In this document: piece by piece, positions 58,211-64,000 of the stretch
Position numbering within the stretch: position 1 is the first letter of the stretch
Layout of the letters: the number at the start of each line of letters is the position of its first letter
Source: Mesostigma viride
Lineage: Eukaryota > Streptophyta > Mesostigmatophyceae > Mesostigmatales > Mesostigmataceae
Assembly (NCBI GenBank): GCA_009746045.1
Contig: RPFO01000406.1
Coordinates: forward strand, 3,010,872-3,074,871
DNA: 64,000 nt
Direction of reading: 5' to 3'
Position numbers and translations under genes: made by a program
Notes under the pieces: generated by a model
The model's database searches: none
Told to the model about the DNA's origin: nothing
What the model saw: the letters and a program-made list of their open reading frames with translations, nothing else

Positions 58211-59715
58211 TTGCGCGCCTTCATGATTCGCAGACCAAGGGTCTGCTTCTGTGGTTTTGCGCTCACCCTCGCGTCGTTCACTGGCTCCGGGGCGCTCTTC
58301 CGTCTCAGGTCCGGCTGGCCGCCGAGGGCCACGACGAACGCATCCAGTCGGCCTTGGCGCAGCTGGTCCCGGGCCCCGACCTCCCGCCACATGCTATTCG
58401 CATTGCCTCCCTGCCTGCACGGATGGGTGGCTGCGGTCTGACTCGTGCCGCCCGGCTGGCCCCAGCAGCCTTTTTGGGCTCCGTCGCTCAGTCGTGGGCG
58501 GAAAGCTGCCGGCTCCTGCCCCTTTTGGCAACGGCAGCGCCTGACCTCCTGGACCCCAGCAGCCCTTTGCCCTTCGTCACCGCCATCCAGGAGGCCTATG
58601 CTGAGATCCAGCAGGCCTGTTCTCCCGTCCGTGCCGCTCAGGCGGTACAGCGCCACCTCCCTCGCGGCACTCCCTCGGTCGCCTCCGTTCAATCTCCCGC
58701 CGCATTCCCTGCTCGCGTCATCGATAAACACCAGAAAACCTACGCGGGTATTCTGCACACGGCTGATTGGATTGCTCTTTTCGCGGACCTCAACGCCCAG
58801 GGACGTGCGTGGCTGTTCTCGCTTTCCTTGCGGAGTGTGGGCTCGGCGTACCTTCGTGCTCTTCCCATGGCCCCCCCATTCGCCTTGGCTCCCAGCCACT
58901 ACTCGGTGGCGCTCCGGCACCAGCTATTTGCCCCGCAGCCTCTTGTTCCGGCCGGGCGGCCTTGTGGTAGCTGTGGGCAGCCGCTGGATCCCACGGGGAC
59001 TCACTACCTTGCCTGCATGGGGGGCCAACAGAATCAGAATTGGTATTTGTATTTGCACACTGTCCTCCTGACGGTGGTGCTCGCCATGATTCGGTCGGTT
59101 TTCCCCCACGCGAACATCCGGTCCGAGGATGCGGATGGCGCTGCCTTCTATTCCCCCAACCACCGGCCTGACATCGTGGTGCTGGACTTTGAGGGGGTGG
59201 CCGGCATCTGCTTATTGACGTTTCGGTGGCGCGGCCCTTGGCTCTTAGCCACGTGGCTGGGGCCTCCCTCACGGCAGGTTACACGGCGGACCGGGCGGAG
59301 CGGGCCAAGCTCCTGGCCTACGGCGACGTCGGGCACCATCGTGTGGTGCCCTTTGTCCTGGAGGAGTTTGGGGCCATGGGGCCCCTGACCTCCGCCTTCT
59401 TCAAGGAGTGTTGCCGGCTCCGGGAGGACCGGCTGGACCTGGAGGGCCAGCGGGCCCCATGGTCGGCGCGGACCTGGACGTCATATTGGCGTCAGCGCTT
59501 GTCGGTGGCGCTGACTCGGGCCATGGCGGACATCATGCTCCGCCGTACGCGGGCTGATTTTGCGGTGCAGCAGGGCTATTAGGTTCCTCCCGTTAGGCGT
59601 TTCCATTGGTCTTATCGTAGTATAGAGCTTTGACATGGCTCTGTATATAGGTTTATAGCTGGGCGTTTGCTTTGGTTTGAGTGATTTCACTCTGCTGTAA
59701 GTAATTATATTTTTA
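58211..59715 (+). mobile_element. LINE A1 copy with 16-bp target-site duplication
   Basis: 5'-truncated after the RT core. It starts at ARLHDSQTKGLLLWFCAHPR, runs through LTRAARLAPAAFLGSVAQSW, the zinc region CGSCGQPLDPTGTHYLAC, the endonuclease region NHRPDIVVLDF, and the C-terminus (stop about 59582). The 3' UTR ends TGTAAGTAATTATATTTTTA. The target-site duplication ATATATATCAAGGAGA (58195-58210 and 59716-59731) is perfect. One G fewer than sister copies in a G run near 59192 shifts the frame. Site sequence upstream is GGGGGC. Confidence 0.95.
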
Positions 59716-59780
59716 ATATATATCAAGGAGACAAGTCAGACAACAAATCTAGAAGATAAGGGGGCATATATATATTGCTT

Positions 59781-61054
59781 ATTCGTGCCGCCCGGCTGGC
59801 CCCAGCAGCATTTTTGGGCTCCGTCGCTCAGTCGTGGGCGGAAAGCTGCCGGCTCCTGCCCCTTTTGGCAACAGCAGCGCCTGACCTCCTGGACCCCAGC
59901 AGCCCTTTGCCCTTCGTCACCGCCATCCAGGAGGCCTATGCTGAGATCCAGCAGGCCTGTTCTCCCGTCCGTGCCGCTCAGGCGGTACAGCGCCACCTCC
60001 CTCGCGGCACTCCCTCCGTCGCCTCCGTTCAATCTCCCGCCGCATTCCCTGCTCGCGTCATCGATAAACACCAGAAAACCTACGCGGGTATTCTGCACAC
60101 GGCTGATTGGATTGCTCTTTTCGCGGACCTCAACGCCCAGGGACGTGCGTGGCTGTTCTCGCTTTCCTTGCGGAGTGTGGGCTCGGCGTACCTTCGTGCT
60201 CTTCCCATGGCCCCCCATTCGCCTTGGCTCCCAGCCACTACTCGGTGGCGCTCCGGCACCAGCTATTTGCCCCGCAGCCTCTTGTTCCGGCCGGGCGGCC
60301 TTGTGGTAGCTGTGGGCAGCCGCTGGATCCCACGGGGACTCACTACCTTGCCTGCATGGGGGGCCAACAGAATCAGAATTGGTATTTGTATTTGCACACT
60401 GTCCTCCTGACGGTGGTGCTCGCCATGATCCGGTCGGTTTTCCCCCACGCGAACATCCGGTCCGAGGATGCGGATGGCGCTGCCTTCTATTCCCCAACCA
60501 CCGGCCTGACATCGTGGTGCTGGACTTTGAGGGGGGTGGCCGGCATCTGCTTATTGACGTTTCGGTGGCGCGGCCCTTGGCTCTTAGCCACGTGGCTGGG
60601 GCCTCCCTCACGGCAGGTTACACGGCGGACCGGGCGGAGCGGGCCAAGCTCCTGGCCTACGGCGACGTCGGGCACCATCGTGTGGTGCCCTTTGTCCTGG
60701 AGGAGTTTGGGGCCATGGGGCCCCTGACCTCCGCCTTCTTCAAGGAGTGTTGCCGGCTCCGGGAGGACCGGCTGGACCTGGAGGGCCAGCGGGCCCCATG
60801 GTCGGCGCGGACCTGGACGTCATATTGGCGTCAGCGCTTGTCGGTGGCGCTGACTCGGGCCATGGCTGACATCATGCTCCGCCGTACGCGGGCTGATTTT
60901 GCGGTGCAGCAGGGCTATTAGGTTCCTCCCGTTAGGCGTTTCCATTGGTCTTATCGTAGTATAGAGCTTTGACATGGCTCTGTATATAGGTTCATAGCTG
61001 GGCGTTTGCTTTGGTTTGAGTGATTTCACTCTGCTGTAAGTAATTATATTTTTA
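59781..61054 (+). mobile_element. LINE A1 copy with 13-bp target-site duplication
   Basis: Starts within LIRAARLAPAAFLG, otherwise the same as the copy at 58211-59715 with few changes. The stop is near 60921 and the 3' UTR ends TGTAAGTAATTATATTTTTA. The perfect duplication ATATATATTGCTT lies at 59768-59780 and 61055-61067. Single-base differences from its sister in C runs near 60213 and 60492 shift the frame. Again the upstream site reads GGGGGC then ATATATAT. Confidence 0.95.
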
Positions 61055-61083
61055 ATATATATTGCTTTATTTTTAATATATAT

Positions 61084-61180
61084 ATTAAAAATATAATTAC
61101 TTACAGCAGAGTGAAATCACTCAAACCAAAGCAAACGCCCAGCTATAAACCTATATACAGAGCCATGTCAAAGCTTTTTT
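61084..61180 (-). mobile_element. LINE A1 3' UTR fragment, inverted
   Basis: About 90 bp of the LINE A1 3' end in reverse orientation, from TATAATTACTTACAGCAGAG to AGAGCCATGTCAAAGC. Its 5' side abuts TTTAATATATATGCCCCC, the complement of the GGGGGCATATATAT site seen ahead of the other copies. Confidence 0.85.
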
Positions 61181-61247
61181 TAATATATATGCCCCCTATT
61201 TATATATTTATATTATATTTTTAATATATATTGCTTTGATATATTGA

Positions 61248-61336
61248 TTTGACATGGCTCTGTATATAGGTTTATAGCTGGGCGTTTGCTTTGGTTTGAG
61301 TGATTTCACTCTGCTGTAAGTAATTATATTATTATA
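61248..61336 (+). mobile_element. LINE A1 3' UTR fragment
   Basis: Runs from TTGACATGGCTCTGTATATA to TGTAAGTAATTATATTAT. It is preceded by TTTTTAATATATATTGCTTT (another 3' end plus target) and followed by the ATATATATATTGC site of the next copy. A very short insertion. Confidence 0.8.
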
Positions 61337-61349
61337 ATATATATATTGC

Positions 61350-63827
61350 ACTCTTTGAGGCTGCCGCCGACTTGGCCGCGGGGTCCCTGGCCCCCGCGGC
61401 GCGCCCTTGGCTGGCTGGGGCACGCCTCATTGCCCTCCTGAAAGACGACGTCCCCCCGCCTGCTGGCCGCGTTCGTCCCATTGCTTGCGGCGAGGTCCTA
61501 CGCAAGCTGGTGAGTAAGGTCATTTGTCGCCAAAAGGCCCCCGAGTTTCGCGCCTACTTCTGCCCCAACCGGAGTGATACTGAGGAGTCCGTCGCGGCCC
61601 AGCTTGGCGTCGCCACCAAAGGGGGCAGCGACATCATCGTGCACACAGTTCAGGCCTACCTCGAGACGCATCCGACCCATGTGGCGCTGAAGGTGGATTG
61701 CCACAATGCGTTCAATGCTGTCACCAAGGCTAGCATCTTTGAGGCCGTCGGCGAGGCGTTCCCTGACCTTCTTGCGTGGACAGCAGCCTGCTACGGCGAA
61801 CCCACTCAACTCTCCTTCCTCATGGAGGATGGGACGTTCGCCGACATCGCTTCCCGCACGGGAACCCAGCAAGGTGACCCCCTCGGCCCCTTTTACCTGT
61901 CTGCCCCGCTGCACAAGGCTCTCCAAGGTGTCCACGCTGCGCACCCGGATGTCGTGCTCCTCGCCTATATGGACGATATCCATGCCCTTGGCCCGGCCGA
62001 CGCTGTGGTTGCCGCCCTGGCTGCCCTTGAAGTGGCCATGGCGGCCATCAACCTTCGGCTCACCCTCCCCAAGTGTGCAGTCTTTTCGCCCCAGGGGGAC
62101 TGCTCTGGCTTCCCCGCGGCTATCCCGGGGGCATTGGCGCGGGCGCGTGGTTTCTCGTGCCTGGGCGTCCCTGTGGGTGACCCTGACTACGTCGAAGAGG
62201 AGCTCCGGGCCACCGTGGAACAGCGCACCCATGTCCTCGAGACTTGGGCGCGCCTCAAGGACCCCCAGACCAAAGGGCTCCTCCTGTGGTTTTGCGCCCA
62301 CCCGCGGGTGGTTCACTGGCTCCGTGGCGCTCCCCCCCACTTGGTGCGGCTTGCCGCGGAAGGCCATGACGAGCGCATTCAGGCCGCCTTGCAGGTGCTC
62401 CTCCCCGGCCCTAGCCTGCCAGCTCACTCCATGCGCTTGGCCACCCTCCCCTGCCGCATGGGCGGGTGTGGGCTCACCCGCGCCGCCCGCCTCGCCCCCG
62501 CCGCCTTCCTTGGCTCTGTTGCTCAGGCCTGGGCGGAGATCCGCCGGTTGGTCCCCAGCGCCGTCAGCGCCATTCCCGACTTGGTCACCCCATCCCCCTT
62601 CCCCTTTGTGCAGGCTGTGCAGGATTCTTACCTCGGGATCCAGCAGGCTTGCGACCTCGTCCGCCCCGCTCAGGCCGTCCACCGTCGCCTGCCCCGGGGC
62701 ACGCCCGGCGTGTCCACTGTCGTCAGTCCTAGTGTCTTCCCTGCCTGCGTTCATGAAAAACAACAAAAGACCTACGCGGGTATACTACACTGTGCCGACT
62801 GGATGGGTCTGCATGCGAGCTTGAACGATCAGGGGAAGGCTTGGCTTCACTCCGTTTCCCTTGAGGGGAGCGTGGGGTCCGCATTCCTGCGCGCCCTCCC
62901 CATGAGCCCTTTGTTCACACTGGTTCCGGCCCTTTACGCCATCGCTCTCCGCCACCAGCTCTTTGCCCCGCAACCTCTCATCACGGCGGGTGCGTCCTGC
63001 GGCAGCTGCGGGCTTGCTCTGGATACTACTGGGACGCACTACATCGCGTGCATGGGTGGCCAGCAGAACCAGAACTGGTTCCTCTATCTCCATACCGCTC
63101 TCCTCCGGGTGGTGTGTGCCATGGTTCGGTCGGTCTTTCCCCACTCCACCATCAAGTGCGAGGACGCGGATGGGGCCGCCCTCTACTCACCCAACCACCG
63201 CCCCGACATTACCGTGCTTGACTACGACGGGCAGGGTTGCCACCTGCTCATCGATGTCTCCGTGGCTCGGCCGCTTTCCGGTCGCCACATCCTCCGGGCG
63301 GCTGTGGATGCCGGCGCTGCTGCCGCTGTGGCTGAGCGCGACAAGTTTGCCTCCTACGGCAATGTGGGGCCCCACCGGGTCATCCCCTTTGTCCTTGAGG
63401 AGTTCGGGGCCATGGGCCCCAAGACAGCGGAGTTTTTCCACGAGTGCTGCCAGCGCCGTGAAGACCGCCTCGACCTCGAGGGTCAGACCGCCCCGTGGTC
63501 GGCCCGCACGTGGTCCTCGTATTGGCGGCAGCGTCTGTCACTCGCCCTCACTCGCACCGTGGCTGATGTGTTATTCCGCCGCACCCGGGCCGACTTTGTC
63601 GCGACCCATGCGGTCTAGATCCCTTCCAGGCCTGCATGGTGGGCCGGCAGCGCTGTTGCTGCGTGTAGTTTTGTGATGTATAGTTAGTTGTACCTTGTGC
63701 CGCTGGCGTGATCCTTGGATGTCTGTGTCAGATTACTATTAATTTCTTCAGGGTTATTCTCCCAGTTATCGGGTTTTTCCTTATGTTGCATGCCTATCTC
63801 ACCTCCGTAATCTATCATTCTCAATGA
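61350..63827 (+). mobile_element. LINE A2 copy: reverse transcriptase plus restriction-like endonuclease
   Basis: The longest LINE A copy: one open frame of about 755 codons to the stop at 63618, 5'-truncated within the N-terminal RT. RT motifs: ARLIALLKDD and RPIACGEVLRKLVSK, motif A KVDCHNAFN (Asp near 61696), motif B TQQGDPLGP (61864-61890), motif C YMDD (61966-61977), FSCLGVPVG. C-terminal: a C-x2-C-x9-H-x3-C zinc site (62998-63051), GGQQNQN, and the endonuclease RPD (63199-63207) followed 15 residues later by Asp (63253), the R2-type PD-(D/E)xK layout. The 3' UTR differs from the A1 copies. Perfect 13-bp duplication ATATATATATTGC at 61337-61349 and 63828-63840. Looks recently active, though truncated. 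Confidence 0.95.
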
Positions 63828-63840
63828 ATATATATATTGC

Positions 63841-64000
63841 TGGTCCCGGGCCCCGACCTCCCGCCACATGCTATTCGCATTGCCTCCCTGCCTGCACGGA
63901 TGGGTGGCTGCGGTCTGACTCGTGCCGCCCGGCTGGCCCCAGCAGCATTTTTGGGCTCCGTCGCTCAGTCGTGGGCGGAAAGCTGCCGGCTCCTGCCCCT
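63841..64000 (+). mobile_element. LINE A1 copy, cut by window end
   Basis: Begins directly after the ATATATATATTGC site at LVPGPDLPPHAIRIASLP and continues with the same sequence as the copy at 58211-59715. It runs off the window. Confidence 0.9.

Noticed and set aside
61498-62766. 422-codon minus-strand ORF
   Set aside because: Antisense shadow of the LINE A2 reverse transcriptase frame, with GC-rich codon mirroring.

Overview
The window looks like nuclear DNA of a green alga (probably a chlorophyte). Two spliced host genes have GT-AG introns, GC-rich codons, long Ala/Ser/Gly-rich inserts, and a TGTAA motif after one stop codon, a typical chlorophycean poly(A) signal. The organism assignment is inference. 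Both host genes were rebuilt exon by exon, and splice phase is consistent throughout.

Layout. (1) 1-9345, minus strand: a broken Ty3/gypsy chromovirus fossil with one LTR (8763-9345), carrying a 614-bp inverted-repeat DNA transposon. (2) 9346-13250: a decayed LINE (family B) on the minus strand, cut by a palindromic-ended element with (TTAA)n tails, followed by a second copy of that element and another LINE B 3' end. (3) 15080-24857, minus: adenine DNA glycosylase MutY/MUTYH, 7 exons, about 1,117 aa. (4) 24858-25632: a 775-bp divergent promoter region. (5) 25633-46554, plus: MOCS3/UBA4/CNX5 (E1-like adenylyltransferase plus rhodanese), 10 exons, 703 aa. Its fifth intron is 10.7 kb long and almost entirely a 28-bp minisatellite. 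(6) 46980-52950: mutually nested LINE A and LINE B copies. (7) 52950-58190: mostly unassigned AT-richer DNA with a degenerate ~180-bp tandem repeat. (8) 58195-64000: a head-to-tail series of LINE A copies inserted one after another at (AT)n sites.

How it fits together. MutY removes adenine mispaired with 8-oxoguanine. MOCS3 activates small sulfur-carrier proteins for molybdenum cofactor synthesis and tRNA thiolation. The two share a divergent intergenic region, but no functional link is shown. Most of their large introns hold a private tandem array (7, 12, 14, 18, 26, 28 and 52 bp units, TAGG, CT/CA).

The most unusual features are the serial, site-preferring insertion of a LINE with a restriction-like endonuclease, the 9.8-kb intronic minisatellite with higher-order structure, duplicated exon starts ahead of two MOCS3 exons, and an RNase H1-type hybrid-binding-domain ORF in the leader of the gypsy fossil.
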